A program made the translations under genes and the position numbers. This document shows, piece after piece, positions 1 to 8,383 of a stretch of DNA of 64,000 nucleotides (its first letter is position 1; the number at the start of each line of letters is the position of its first letter). The stretch comes from JAGQUL01 sp038212015 (GTDB taxonomy: Bacteria; Actinomycetota; Thermoleophilia; Gaiellales; SKUG01), in the NCBI GenBank assembly GCA_038212015.1, contig JBBQUY010000001.1, forward strand, positions 51,741 through 115,740. Reading direction: 5' to 3'. The notes beneath the pieces were generated by a model. The model did no database searches. It was given only the letters and a program-made list of their open reading frames with translations, and was not told the DNA's origin.

Positions 1-70
1 TGCCGGCAGGAGCGTACTGCTGCACGACCCCGCCGCCCATGGCGCCATTGACCTGACTCGTTCCGCACAT
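1..70 (-). CDS. 5' end of an unrecognised protein, runs off the left edge
   Basis: An ATG on the minus strand at position 70 opens 23 codons to the window edge (MCGTSQVNGAMGGGVVQQYA and on). A purine-rich GAGGGGA lies about ten bases upstream and would serve as ribosome binding site. The Gly/Ala-rich start shows no signal peptide or known domain. It lies downstream of the minus-strand metallopeptidase but is separated by over 400 bases holding hairpins, so it is probably transcribed on its own. Only the start is visible and it could be spurious. Confidence 0.35.
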   Translation of the reverse strand, partial: MCGTSQVNGAMGGGVVQQYAPAG

Positions 71-227
71 CTGGATCGTCCCCTCGTCCCAGGTTGCTCG
101 TCTTCGTGGAGCGCCGTGTTGCGGTGTCCCTACCGAGGCGCGAAGAGCGAGTTGTCCCCAGCTCCGAGTGTGCGGCAGTTTCCGAAATCCGACAACCCCC
201 GACCGCGAAATTGGTTCGGGAATGGCA

Positions 228-259
228 CGAGCCCGGATCGCGACTGCGATCCGGGCTCG
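228..259 (-). terminator. perfect 14-bp hairpin, probable terminator
   Basis: CGAGCCCGGATCGC pairs perfectly with GCGATCCGGGCTCG across a four-base GACT loop. There is no T tract, as is common for hairpin terminators in high-GC actinobacteria. It lies about 250 bases beyond the stop of the metallopeptidase gene and just upstream of the gene leaving the window. Confidence 0.5.
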
Positions 260-402
260 GTACCGTGGCCGCCGCGGCGCGCTCCCACACGCAATCACGG
301 CGACCGGATCCACGCGCACGTCCCACAGCACGCGTGGTGCGAGTGACACTCGGTCCGGTCGCACGGGACTCCACCGAAGTGGATCCCGGCGACGCCGGAC
401 AT

Positions 403-437
403 CGGACGGGCGCGGGTGCGTTCGCGCCGAACGTCCG
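403..437 (-). terminator. bulged hairpin 3' of the metallopeptidase gene
   Basis: CGGACG-GGCGCG pairs with CGCGCC-(GAA)-CGTCCG, giving a 12-bp stem with a three-base bulge and an eight-base loop. It is the first strong structure after the metallopeptidase stop codon, so it is the nearer terminator candidate. Confidence 0.35.
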
Positions 438-505
438 ACCGTCGCGCCGTGGGCTCCCCTTCCCGTGGCGCGTGCCGTGTCGCTCGAACTCGTATGTGGA
501 GGAGG

Positions 506-1444
506 TCAGCTCGTGGGCTTCCACCTCGGGTCGACGCCCACCGACTTCCACGCCTCGATCACCGTGGCGACCGCATCGCTCGTGGTGCCGTGCAGCTTGG
601 CCGCGGCATCGAGCGTGGCTCGCGCTGCGCCGGAATAGCCCGCCCGAGAATCCAGGTGGTCGACGAGTGCCGAGTACCAGATTCGTCCCATTTCGTTCTT
701 GCCGAGCTTGTCCGCGACGCGCACTGCCGCGAGGCTCGGGATGCCCGAGTAGTCGTGTGGCTCGATGACCGCACCCTTGGGCAGCTGGTCGACGTGACCG
801 AAGCGGGGGTTCTCGAGGTCGCGGATCGCATCGCCGGGCGAGCCGGGCGTGAACACGTCCTCGCCGATGCGCCAGTCCTTGGGATCGGCGAGCGAGGCGA
901 GGATGTCCGCCCATGACTCGTTGATGCCGCCTTGCTGACCCTCGTAGCGGAGGTTGACCTCGGAATCGACGATCGCGTGCGTGGCTTCGTGCACGAGCAC
1001 GTCGAGCGCGCCCCCGAGCGGAGCGAACAGCTCGCCGTCGCCATCTCCGAGGTAGATGCGCTTCGTGAGGTTGTCCCAGTACGCGTTGTTCATGTTCGGC
1101 GTGCCGTCCTCATTGGGAGCGTGCACGACGATGCGCATGGGGGAGCCCTTGTCGTCCCAGCCGTCTCGGCCGAACTGGGTGCGAAGGAACTCGTCGACGC
1201 GCGCGGCGTTCTTGACGGCCATCGACAGCGTCTTGTCGCGGGATGCCAGGAGGGCCGCGCCGGTGACCGGCTGTTCGATGCCGCTCGTCATGTCCCACAC
1301 TTCGACTCGCGAGCGCGCAGCGCCAGACACCGGCACCGGTGCCAGCTTCACTGCGGCGGTTACGTCGGCAGGAGTCGACGGCGACAGCTGTTGCAGCTGT
1401 GGCACGGCTCCCACGCGGCCGGTGAACGGCGCGATCGACGACAT
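506..1444 (-). CDS. M4 (thermolysin-like) metallopeptidase without signal peptide
   Basis: The 312-residue product carries the zinc motif HEATH (152-156) followed by GGINESWAD (172-180), the spacing and sequence of the M4 family HExxH...NExxSD zinc and catalytic site; EPHDYSGIP (228-236) fits the downstream His/Asn-Ser-Gly-Ile region. These are family knowledge matched to visible motifs. It begins MSSIAPFTGRVGAVPQ, with no signal peptide and no long propeptide, unlike secreted thermolysins and closer to protealysin-type short enzymes. The ATG is preceded by GGAAGGGG at good distance. It stands alone, with hairpins downstream. An intracellular protease, or one exported by a non-Sec route, is possible; the substrate cannot be guessed. 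Confidence 0.8.
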   Translation of the reverse strand: MSSIAPFTGRVGAVPQLQQLSPSTPADVTAAVKLAPVPVSGAARSRVEVWDMTSGIEQPVTGAALLASRDKTLSMAVKNAARVDEFLRTQFGRDGWDDKGSPMRIVVHAPNEDGTPNMNNAYWDNLTKRIYLGDGDGELFAPLGGALDVLVHEATHAIVDSEVNLRYEGQQGGINESWADILASLADPKDWRIGEDVFTPGSPGDAIRDLENPRFGHVDQLPKGAVIEPHDYSGIPSLAAVRVADKLGKNEMGRIWYSALVDHLDSRAGYSGAARATLDAAAKLHGTTSDAVATVIEAWKSVGVDPRWKPTS

Positions 1445-1597
1445 TGCGTCCCCTTCCCTCTCCCTGCCGGCGGGCTCCCATCCCGACCGGCGAGACTGCA
1501 GTCTGATGGGCGCACCGGCGCATCGTCAACCACCCCGATCTGACTGAAAAATGACGGGAAGTCGGCGCTGAGTTCCGGAGGATTTCCGGGGATCGGC

Positions 1598-3064
1598 TCA
1601 GGCGTCGCGGCGGCCGGAACCAAGTCCGGCGAGCGAGGCGACGAGGTCGTCGAGCTCGGCACGTCGACGCGAGATGCGGCGCCGCGCTTCCGTGGCACGA
1701 GCATCCGCCGTCATACCATCACGCGCGCCCGCGCGCGCGAGGGAATGCGTGTCTCGTGGCACCTCGAGCGGGGCGCCCAGGCGCTGGATGGAATCGGGAG
1801 CGGTGCGGCGCGGCATGTCGAGTTCGATCGGCGCAGGCGTGGGGCGGGTGCCGACGGGCAGCCAGTCGATCGGCTGCAGCTTGGTTCGCTGCGGTGCTGC
1901 TGGTGCGAGCGCCTCGATTGGCTCGACCTTCGGCTCGTCGGAGGCTGCGGTGTCCCAGATGGCTGCCGGTCGAGCCGGCTCGACCGGATCCGGCGATGCA
2001 GCCGCCGGATCCTGCAGCAGGAACGGGAGCCGGCCAAGCTCCCATGCAGCCTGCGCAGCCGTTTCCGTCGCGAGCGCTGGCTCCATCGCAGGGGACTCGA
2101 CGTCCGCATCGACCGTCGCAGGTTCGAGCGTCGCGCCAGCACCGAGGTCGACGTCGGCGATCGACGTCGGCACCGCGAGTTCGGCGTCGCGTTCGGGTGG
2201 CGCCTCGGCCGCGGTCGACGCGTCGGTCGACGCGGCAGGCTCGAGCGTCGGGAACGACGCCGGCTCGGTCTCGTCGATCGCATCGATGCTGGGGATGACG
2301 TCCGGAAGGTCGCTGACGTCAGGCGGCAGCGGAGCGTCAAGGTTCGGCGTCTCCGCGATCGGGACCGGCTCGACGGCAGGTTCGATGACCGCTGCGGCGT
2401 TCGCGTCGACGTCGCGGCCGCGCGCGAACAGTCGGCGCGCACGTTCGGCTGCGGCTGCGCCGTCCGAATCCTTCTTGGCGCTTCGCTGCGCCTTGGCCTT
2501 GGCTTTGGCCTTCGCCTTTGCGATCCGCTTGCGTTCCGCGGCGGTCAGCTTCGAGGGCTTCGCGGACGGTGTCGCGTCCCCTGCGACGGGCGTGTCGGTC
2601 ACTGCAGCAGCATCGGCGGGTGTCGCTGACGCTTCGGCTGCGACCACGTCCGCGGGCTCGGCCACTGGAGCGGCTGGCTCCGGTGCCAGCGTCTCGAGCG
2701 TCGGCTCTGCGATCGGCGCGGTGGCGGCCGGAATGTGCGACGTCTGAACGGCCGGTTCGGCTGCATCGCGATTTCGCCGCTCGACGGGCAGCGGGGCAGC
2801 AGCCACGGGTGGTGCCTGACGCTCCTGTCGCCCGAGCTTGAGGTCGGACGTGGCGCGGACCGGCTTGGCGTCGGCAGCGGGGGCGGACTCGCCGGCGCGC
2901 TCGCGGGCAAGCTGCGTCACGGCCTTTCGGATCTCCGGCGGCAAGGTCTGCGGTGCCTGCTCGCGCAGGTGCACGGGCGTGCCGCGACGCCCACTGAAGC
3001 GCCACGTCGGTCGCGCGACGGGACTGGTGGACTCATCCTGCTTGGTGCCTGCGGAATCCTTCAT
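1598..3064 (-). CDS. Ala/Pro/Glu-rich low-complexity protein, function unknown
   Basis: I do not recognise this protein. It has about 488 residues from the ATG at 3064 (MKDSAGTKQDEST); the frame stays open to 3154, so a longer start is possible. A short ordered start (RPTWRFSGRRGTPVHLRE, then PPEIRKAVTQLARERAG, probably helical) is followed by some 330 residues of disordered Ala, Pro, Glu and Asp with a Lys/Ala-rich helix (RIAKAKAKAKAKAQRSAKK). The last 30 residues (ATEARRRISRRRAELDDLVA) look like a basic amphipathic helix. There is no signal peptide or membrane segment. It is divergent from rpsF. A scaffold or nucleic-acid-associated role would be guesswork. Confidence 0.6.
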   Translation of the reverse strand: MKDSAGTKQDESTSPVARPTWRFSGRRGTPVHLREQAPQTLPPEIRKAVTQLARERAGESAPAADAKPVRATSDLKLGRQERQAPPVAAAPLPVERRNRDAAEPAVQTSHIPAATAPIAEPTLETLAPEPAAPVAEPADVVAAEASATPADAAAVTDTPVAGDATPSAKPSKLTAAERKRIAKAKAKAKAKAQRSAKKDSDGAAAAERARRLFARGRDVDANAAAVIEPAVEPVPIAETPNLDAPLPPDVSDLPDVIPSIDAIDETEPASFPTLEPAASTDASTAAEAPPERDAELAVPTSIADVDLGAGATLEPATVDADVESPAMEPALATETAAQAAWELGRLPFLLQDPAAASPDPVEPARPAAIWDTAASDEPKVEPIEALAPAAPQRTKLQPIDWLPVGTRPTPAPIELDMPRRTAPDSIQRLGAPLEVPRDTHSLARAGARDGMTADARATEARRRISRRRAELDDLVASLAGLGSGRRDA

Positions 3065-3305
3065 CCCGACTCGTATGCCCCGACCGTCGCGTCTTGATAC
3101 ATGGAACCCGCCGGCTTCCCGACGATTCATCGTCGGATCGCCCGGAAGATCCACATCGAGGCGGAATCAACGCGCCGACGCCGCATCTCGCGTATGCTGT
3201 GCCGGTTCAGCCGACCTGCCCGATCTCCCCGTGCCACCTGACGGTGCGGCCAGCGACATCATCGCCGGGGATTGGGCCGCTCAGACCGAAGGAGGCAGTC
3301 AGGTT

Positions 3306-3722
3306 ATGGCCGAGTACGAAATCATGCTGCTCACGCGCACGGACCTCGACGATGCAACACGCACCGCAGTGGTCGACCGCGCCAAGGAAGCAGTCACGTC
3401 CCACAAGGGCACGTGGAACGAAGTCGCCGAGTGGGGACGCCGCGTCACCAGCTATCCGATCCAGAAGCTGCCGGACGCGTACTACCAGGTGCTGTCGTTC
3501 GACGGCGGCGGCGAGACGGTCGACGAGGCCGTTCGCGTCCTGCGCATCACCGAAGGTGTCCTTCGCGTGATGGCGACCAACCGTGTTGCGCCCTATCCGA
3601 AGGAAGCCGAGCTCGAGACCGTCTCCGACGAGGAGCTCGCAGCTGGTCCGAAGGATCGTGGCCGCGGTGGCCGAGGCGGCCCCGGCGGTCGCGGCGGCGG
3701 ACGCGGACGCGACCGCGAATAG
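3306..3722 (+). CDS. rpsF: 30S ribosomal protein S6
   Basis: The 138-residue product starts MAEYEIMLLTRTDLDD and has the S6 core with WNEVAEWGRRVTSYPIQ and FDGGGETVDEAVRVLRITEGVLR; S6 binds 16S rRNA together with S18 in the small subunit platform. A Gly/Arg-rich tail of about 25 residues (GRGGRGGPGGRGGGRGRDRE) extends beyond the usual ~100-residue family length. GAAGGAGG about ten bases before the ATG fixes the start; the frame upstream is open but irrelevant. It leads the conserved rpsF-ssb-rpsR block and is divergent from the Ala/Pro-rich gene, so the promoter lies in 3065-3290. Confidence 0.96.
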   Translation: MAEYEIMLLTRTDLDDATRTAVVDRAKEAVTSHKGTWNEVAEWGRRVTSYPIQKLPDAYYQVLSFDGGGETVDEAVRVLRITEGVLRVMATNRVAPYPKEAELETVSDEELAAGPKDRGRGGRGGPGGRGGGRGRDRE

Positions 3723-3789
3723 CACCGAAGTCCGGCGCCCGCGCTAACGTTCGAATCACTACCCACCGTCGAAGAACCAGGAGCACGAC

Positions 3790-4254
3790 ATGTCCGACCT
3801 GAACCGCGTGATGCTCGTCGGTCGCCTCACCCGCGACCCCGAAGTGCGTTACACCAGCGGCGGCATGCCCATCGTGAACATGGGGCTCGCCTCGAACTAC
3901 CGCCAGAAGGACTCCGCGTCCGGCGAGTGGGTCGAGAAGCCGAACTTCTTCGACGTCGTGGGCTTCGGTGATCGTTTCGAGAAGCTGGCGTCCAATCTCG
4001 AGAAGGGCCGCCGCATCGGTATCGACGGCACCCTTCGATGGAGCAGCTGGGAGACCGACGGGCAGAAGCGCTCGAAGGTCGAGATCATCGCCGACAACAT
4101 CCAGTTCCTGGATTCGCGCAGCGATGGTGGCGGCTCCTCCGGCGGCGCGAACCGACAGAACTTCGCGGGTCAGGGCGGCGACGTCGCACCGGACACCTCG
4201 GACTTCGTTCCGGTCGGCGCCGCAACAGCTGACGACGACGACATTCCATTCTAG
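3790..4254 (+). CDS. ssb: single-stranded DNA-binding protein
   Basis: The 154-residue product has the OB-fold start LNRVMLVGRLTRDPEVRYT and the conserved FFDVVGFGDRFEKLA, followed by a Gly/Ser-rich linker and the acidic tail DDDDIPF that recruits replication and repair partners. It coats single-stranded DNA during replication, recombination and repair. AGGAG lies just upstream of the ATG. It lies 67 bases after rpsF and 12 bases before rpsR, as in many bacteria, so it is co-transcribed with the ribosomal genes. The length is normal. Confidence 0.97.
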   Translation: MSDLNRVMLVGRLTRDPEVRYTSGGMPIVNMGLASNYRQKDSASGEWVEKPNFFDVVGFGDRFEKLASNLEKGRRIGIDGTLRWSSWETDGQKRSKVEIIADNIQFLDSRSDGGGSSGGANRQNFAGQGGDVAPDTSDFVPVGAATADDDDIPF

Positions 4255-4266
4255 GAGCACCAGACC

Positions 4267-4539
4267 ATGGCACGATCCAGCAAGCCGGCACCGCGCAGCA
4301 GCAGCAAGCGCAACGCACGCGAGGAAGCTCGCGCGAAGCGCAAGGGCTGCATGTACTGCCGTCACAAGATCGAAGAGATCGACTACAAGCAGTTCAGCAA
4401 CCTGCGCGTGCTCATCTCGGAGAAGGGCAAGATCAAGTCTCGCCGCGTGACGGGCCTGTGCCGCCGCCACCAGAACCAGGCCGGCGGTGCCATCAAGCGC
4501 GCCCGCGAGGTCTCGCTGCTGCCGATCCCGGGCGCGTAA
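4267..4539 (+). CDS. rpsR: 30S ribosomal protein S18, zinc-ribbon form
   Basis: The 90-residue protein has the S18 core YKQFSNLRVLISEKGKIKSR. C28xxC31 and C65xxH68 make a candidate zinc site, the C+ form known from actinobacteria and others; many S18 proteins lack these cysteines. Its partner in the ribosome is S6, encoded just upstream. TAGGAG precedes the ATG and it starts 12 bases after ssb, so the three genes are one operon. The basic, disordered N-terminus (ARSSKPAPRSSSKRNA) is typical. Confidence 0.96.
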   Translation: MARSSKPAPRSSSKRNAREEARAKRKGCMYCRHKIEEIDYKQFSNLRVLISEKGKIKSRRVTGLCRRHQNQAGGAIKRAREVSLLPIPGA

Positions 4540-4621
4540 GCCCCGGCTCGCGCACCACGTGACGAGCACCAGCATCGAAGAGCCCGCCCCGGCGCCCGAC
4601 CAGGCGCCCGGGGTGGGCTCG

Positions 4622-5689
4622 ATGTCTTCCGCTGAGCCGGTGCCGCCCGGTCGCGACCTGGCGCGCGCGCTGTCCTGCGCACTGCTCGTGGCAGCGAGCG
4701 TCGCATCGCCGGGCAGCGCGCTGCTGTTCGCGCCGTTCGTCCCCGCGATCGTCGCGATCCGCCTGCTGCGCCAGGTCACCGGTCGCCGACAGTTCCTGCT
4801 GACGGCGACGATCGCGTCGCTGCTTGCCGCGATCGCCGCGGCCGCCGATCACGGCGCGTTCCTGGTGGGGGCCGTCGCGGCCGTGCTGCTGGTGCCGGCG
4901 CTCGGCATCGTGCACGCACGCGCCGCGCGCCACGACCCGATCGATTCGCCCGATGTCGTCGAGTGGCCGGAGCCCCGACTGCGAACCGGACTGACACCGA
5001 CGATCGGGGCCTGGGTCGTCGCACTCCTGCTCGTCGTCGGCCTTGCGGGATTCGTCACGCCCCGCTTCGACTCGCTGCCCGATACCGGCACCGACCTCGT
5101 ACGCGACGCCTACTCGCCGTACGAGCGTGGCTGCCGTGACGGCGGCGCGCTCGTCGATCGCGGTGATTTCTGCACCGAGACCCTCGAGCAGCGCGACCAG
5201 GTGCTCGAGCTCGTCGGCGACCACGCACCCGAACTGCTCGCCGCGCTGCTGGCGATCACCGCGTTCGGTGCTGCCGGCACGGCGCACCTCGTCGTGCTCG
5301 CCCGGGCGCGTCGAGTCAGCGACCGAGTCAGGCGCAGCTGGCGCCTGCGCGAGCTGGAGCTGCACTGGTCGGCGGCGTACGTGCTCGCAGCCGGTCTCGT
5401 CCTGTTCATGCTCGCCGGCGACGGCGGCAGCACCCCCATCGTCCTCGCACGCAGTGTCGGGGTGGGGCTGGCGCTGCTCGGCGCGCTCGCCGTCGTCAGC
5501 CAGGGCATCGGCCTGGTCGCATGGATGTTCACCCGAGGTGGCTCGCCGACCTGGTATCGGGTCCTGCTGCTCGTCTTCGCGCTGTTCGTGCTGCCCGTGA
5601 CGCTCACGCTGCTGTTCTTCGTCGGTGTTCTCGACATGGCCCTGCACCCGCGCAGGCGTGCCGCCCGGCGCGAGCGCGAGCGGCGCTGA
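4622..5689 (+). CDS. polytopic membrane protein, DUF2232/YybS-like
   Basis: The product has about 355 residues with roughly eight hydrophobic segments (for example LLVAASVASPGSALLFAPFV, WVVALLLVVGLAGFV, YVLAAGLVLFMLAG) and a basic C-terminus (HPRRRAARRERERR). In Gram-positive genomes a DUF2232 (YybS-like) membrane protein commonly sits between rpsR and rplI, so position and topology together suggest this family; I see no decisive motif. The ATG at 4622 follows GGGGTGGG; an in-frame GTG at 4559, closer to rpsR, is an alternative. The function is unknown. It ends before the paired palindromes upstream of rplI. Confidence 0.7.
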   Translation: MSSAEPVPPGRDLARALSCALLVAASVASPGSALLFAPFVPAIVAIRLLRQVTGRRQFLLTATIASLLAAIAAAADHGAFLVGAVAAVLLVPALGIVHARAARHDPIDSPDVVEWPEPRLRTGLTPTIGAWVVALLLVVGLAGFVTPRFDSLPDTGTDLVRDAYSPYERGCRDGGALVDRGDFCTETLEQRDQVLELVGDHAPELLAALLAITAFGAAGTAHLVVLARARRVSDRVRRSWRLRELELHWSAAYVLAAGLVLFMLAGDGGSTPIVLARSVGVGLALLGALAVVSQGIGLVAWMFTRGGSPTWYRVLLLVFALFVLPVTLTLLFFVGVLDMALHPRRRAARRERERR

Positions 5690-5714
5690 TCCAGCGCGTC
5701 GGCGGCCCAGTGTC

Positions 5715-5757
5715 GCTCCTGACGACGGTGTTGCGAGACACGCCTTTCGTCAGGAGC
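5715..5757. repeat. palindromic unit A1
   Basis: GCTCCTGACGA pairs with TCGTCAGGAGC, perfect over 11 bp, enclosing a 21-base centre that itself can pair (GGTGT with ACAC/GCC). A second copy follows 71 bases later. The pair lies 3' of the DUF2232-like gene. Confidence 0.8.
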
Positions 5758-5785
5758 ACCGCGACACCGACCGCCACCGCGCGAC

Positions 5786-5828
5786 GCTCCTGACGACGGT
5801 GTTGCGAGACACGCCTTTTGTCAGGAGC
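5786..5828. repeat. palindromic unit A2
   Basis: This is the same 43-base unit as A1, with a single C-to-T change in the right arm (TTGTCAGGAGC) that turns a C-G pair into a G-U wobble, so the RNA stem stays intact. The change that keeps pairing suggests the structure is made as RNA on the plus strand. Confidence 0.8.
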
Positions 5829-6020
5829 ACCGCGGGTGACGTCTTTGCCCCCGCAACTCTGGTACGCTTTCCGCCGCGGCTCCGGGAGCTGACGCGCGCG
5901 GACCAGGCTGGTCCGACACCGCGCGAGACGCACGCCGGGATAGCAGATTCGCGCACTGCGGCTTCGACCATCGTGGTCCGCCGTGCGTCGTCAACAGATA
6001 CGAAAGGCACGGCCCCAACG

Positions 6021-6725
6021 ATGCAGGTCCTCCTCAAGGCAGACGTCAACCACCTCGGCTACTCGGGCGACGTCGTCGACGTCAAGCGCGGCTACTGGCG
6101 CAACTACCTGCGCCCGCGCAACCTCGCCGAGACCGCCACCTCCGAGAAGGTCCGCGAGCTCGAGGTCGCCATGGAGCGCCGCCGCGCCATGGACGCCAAC
6201 ACCTCCGCCGAGGCCGAAGTCCTCAAGGAGCTGCTCGACCGCACGTCGATCACCGTGTCCGCACTCGCGACGCCGCAGGGCACCCTGTTCGGTTCCGTCG
6301 CCGGCGCCGACATCGCCCGCGTCCTGGAAGCGACGCGCAAGCTGCGCCTCGACCCCAAGAAGGTCGTGCTCGACGAGCCGATCAAGGCGCTCGGCACGTT
6401 CAAGGTGCCGGTCGACCTGGGTCACGGCGTGAAGGCCGAACTCACCGTCGAGGTGGAGGAGAGCAAGCTCTCCGCGCAGGAGATCGCTCGCCTCGAGGCC
6501 GAGAAGCGCGCCGAGGAGAACGCTGCCGAGGCCGCTCGCCTCAAGGCCGAAGCCCGCGCCGCTGCCGGCAAGGCACCGCTCGCCGAGGGCGAGACCGAGG
6601 GTGTCGACGACGCCGAGGGCGCGGAGCCCGCTGCTGAAGGTGACGAGGCCGCGACCGAGGCCGCTGCCGAGCCTGACGCGGCTCCCGAAGCCGAGGCCGA
6701 GGCCGGCGCCGACTCCGAGGCCTGA
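6021..6725 (+). CDS. rplI: 50S ribosomal protein L9 with acidic C-terminal extension
   Basis: The start MQVLLKADVNHLGYSGDVVD followed by VKRGYWRNYLRPRNLA is the L9 N-terminal rRNA-binding domain; a long central helix and the C-terminal domain (SVAGADIARVL ... LGHGVKAELTVEVEES) follow. L9 binds 23S rRNA near the L1 stalk. At 234 residues it is well above the usual ~150: the last ~85 residues are an Ala/Glu-rich tail (EAEAEAGADSEA) not seen in standard L9. The ATG at 6021 is fixed by homology; upstream codons in the frame are non-coding. dnaB starts two bases after its stop, so the two are co-transcribed. Confidence 0.95.
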   Translation: MQVLLKADVNHLGYSGDVVDVKRGYWRNYLRPRNLAETATSEKVRELEVAMERRRAMDANTSAEAEVLKELLDRTSITVSALATPQGTLFGSVAGADIARVLEATRKLRLDPKKVVLDEPIKALGTFKVPVDLGHGVKAELTVEVEESKLSAQEIARLEAEKRAEENAAEAARLKAEARAAAGKAPLAEGETEGVDDAEGAEPAAEGDEAATEAAAEPDAAPEAEAEAGADSEA

Positions 6726-6727
6726 GC

Positions 6728-8383
6728 ATGGAAGACGCCCGTCGGGGCGAGGGGCGCGGTGAGACGCGTCCTCGGCTAGACGCGCCCTCGCACCTGCCCC
6801 CGCAGAGCCTCGAGGCCGAGGAAGCACTGCTCGGCGCGATGATGATGAGCGCGATGGCGATCGAGACCGCCATCGACCTGCGCGTGCGTGAACGGGACTT
6901 CTACCGTCCCGGTCATCGCACGATCTTCCGCATCATCATGCAGCTCGCCGACCGTGACGCGGTCGACGAACTCACCGTCATCAACGAGCTCAAGCACCAG
7001 AACGTGCTCGGCGAGGTCGGCGGCGCTGCCGCCGTGATGACGCTCGCCGAACGCGTGCCCGCCGTCGCGAACGCCCGTGCGTACGCGGAGGAGGTCATCA
7101 GCCAGGCGACGCTTCGCTCGCTCGTGGAGACGGGGCACGAGATTGCTCGTCTCGGCTACGAGCATCCCGATGCACCCGAGAAGCTCGTCGACATGGCTGG
7201 CGGTCTCGTCGGCGACCTGTCGCACTCGCGCTCGGGTGGAGACTTCCTCGACGCGTCGGAGCTGCTCGGACCGATCTACGACGAGCTCGCCGAGCGCGCC
7301 GAGAAGGGTGAAGTCGCAACCGGCCTCATGACCGGCTTCCACGACTTCGACCAGCGCACCGGCGGTCTGCGCCCCGGCAACCTCGTCATCGTCGCCGGAC
7401 GTCCGGGCATGGGCAAGACGAGCTGGGCGATGAACGTGGCCGAGAACATCGTCATCGACCCGGCCCAGGACGGTGGCGTCGCCATCTTCAGCCTCGAGAT
7501 GACGCCCAACGACCTGATGACGCGCATGATGTGCTCGGTCGCCAAGGTCAATCAACAGCGCATCCGCAACGGCATTCCCGAAGAGCACGACTGGCCCCAT
7601 CTGGTCGACGCGGTCGGCAAGCTCATGAAGCCCGGCCGGCTCTTCATCAGCGAGTCGCGCGAGCTCACGCCGATGACCCTGCGCGCGCAGTGCCGACGCC
7701 TTGCGCGCCAGCTCAAGGATTCGGGCGGGCTCAAGCTCATCGTCATCGACTACATCGGTCTCATGGATGGCGGGCGTCGCGGCGACGACGGCTCCAACCG
7801 CACGAACGAGATCACCTACATCTCACGTCAGCTCAAGAGCCTCGCGCTCGAGCTTGAGCTGCCGATCATCGCGCTCTCGCAGCTCAACCGCTCGGTGGAG
7901 AACCGACAGCCGCCGCGACCGAACCTGAGCGACCTTCGTGACTCCGGTGCGATCGAGCAGGACGCCGACATGGTGCTGTTCCTGTATCGCCCCGACTACT
8001 ACATGAAGGACGAGACCCCGGTCGAGTGGCAGGGCAAGGCCGAGCTGATCGTCGCCAAGCACCGAAACGGTCAGCCCGGCAGCGCGATTCTCGGCTTCCT
8101 CGGCCCGTACACGAAGTTCGTGTCGCTCGCCCAGGACGACCAGCGCGCCGCGCGCGACAACCGACCCGGATCCAAGTCCGGATCCAACGCCGCGTCGATC
8201 GCGGCGGCCGCATCCAGCTCGGCGCCGCCCGCAGCTGGCGGCGGCACCGCAACCGCAGCACCACCCGCCGCGGCGCCGGCTGACACCGGCTCGTTCGGTG
8301 GCAGCGCTCCGGCCGACCCATTCGCCGGCGATGACTTCGGTCTGCCGGCGCCTCCCCCCGATGCCTACGGAGACATCACCTGA
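6728..8383 (+). CDS. dnaB: replicative DNA helicase DnaB
   Basis: The 551-residue protein has the DnaB N-terminal domain (PPQSLEAEEALLGAMMM, AIDLRVRERDFYRPGHRTIF) and the RecA-like helicase domain with Walker A GRPGMGKT (224-231), Walker B LIVIDYIGLM, and the conserved ISRQLKSLALELELPIIALSQLNR and LSDLRDSGAIEQDADMV. It forms the hexameric ring that unwinds DNA at the fork. No intein interrupts it. After the helicase core comes a ~75-residue Ala/Pro/Ser-rich disordered tail. It lies two bases after rplI; its TGA overlaps the purA ATG by one base, so the two are translationally coupled. Confidence 0.97.
   Translation: MEDARRGEGRGETRPRLDAPSHLPPQSLEAEEALLGAMMMSAMAIETAIDLRVRERDFYRPGHRTIFRIIMQLADRDAVDELTVINELKHQNVLGEVGGAAAVMTLAERVPAVANARAYAEEVISQATLRSLVETGHEIARLGYEHPDAPEKLVDMAGGLVGDLSHSRSGGDFLDASELLGPIYDELAERAEKGEVATGLMTGFHDFDQRTGGLRPGNLVIVAGRPGMGKTSWAMNVAENIVIDPAQDGGVAIFSLEMTPNDLMTRMMCSVAKVNQQRIRNGIPEEHDWPHLVDAVGKLMKPGRLFISESRELTPMTLRAQCRRLARQLKDSGGLKLIVIDYIGLMDGGRRGDDGSNRTNEITYISRQLKSLALELELPIIALSQLNRSVENRQPPRPNLSDLRDSGAIEQDADMVLFLYRPDYYMKDETPVEWQGKAELIVAKHRNGQPGSAILGFLGPYTKFVSLAQDDQRAARDNRPGSKSGSNAASIAAAASSSAPPAAGGGTATAAPPAAAPADTGSFGGSAPADPFAGDDFGLPAPPPDAYGDIT

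Larger units (their letters stand above)
71..505. other. intergenic stretch with two hairpins
   Basis: No convincing gene is seen. Open frames crossing it on the plus strand run on antisense into the metallopeptidase gene and have no ribosome binding site. It contains two strong inverted repeats (228-259 and 403-437), most simply read as transcription ends for the minus-strand gene that stops at 506. Confidence 0.5.
5690..6020. other. rplI upstream region with paired palindromes
   Basis: There is no gene here. The first half holds two near-identical palindromic units (5715-5757 and 5786-5828). The second half is the leader of rplI; GGTACGCT around 5863-5870 could be a -10 element but no -35 is clear. 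GAAAGGC, 12-15 bases before the rplI ATG, is a weak ribosome binding site. Confidence 0.5.

Noticed and set aside
1674..2747. 357-codon plus-strand open frame
   Set aside because: It is antisense to the Ala/Pro-rich minus-strand gene; its Ser/Gly/Ala monotony mirrors that gene's codons and it has no ribosome binding site.
5715..5828. CRISPR array as an explanation of the repeats
   Set aside because: There are only two units, each a long palindrome, with no regular spacers and no cas genes in the window.
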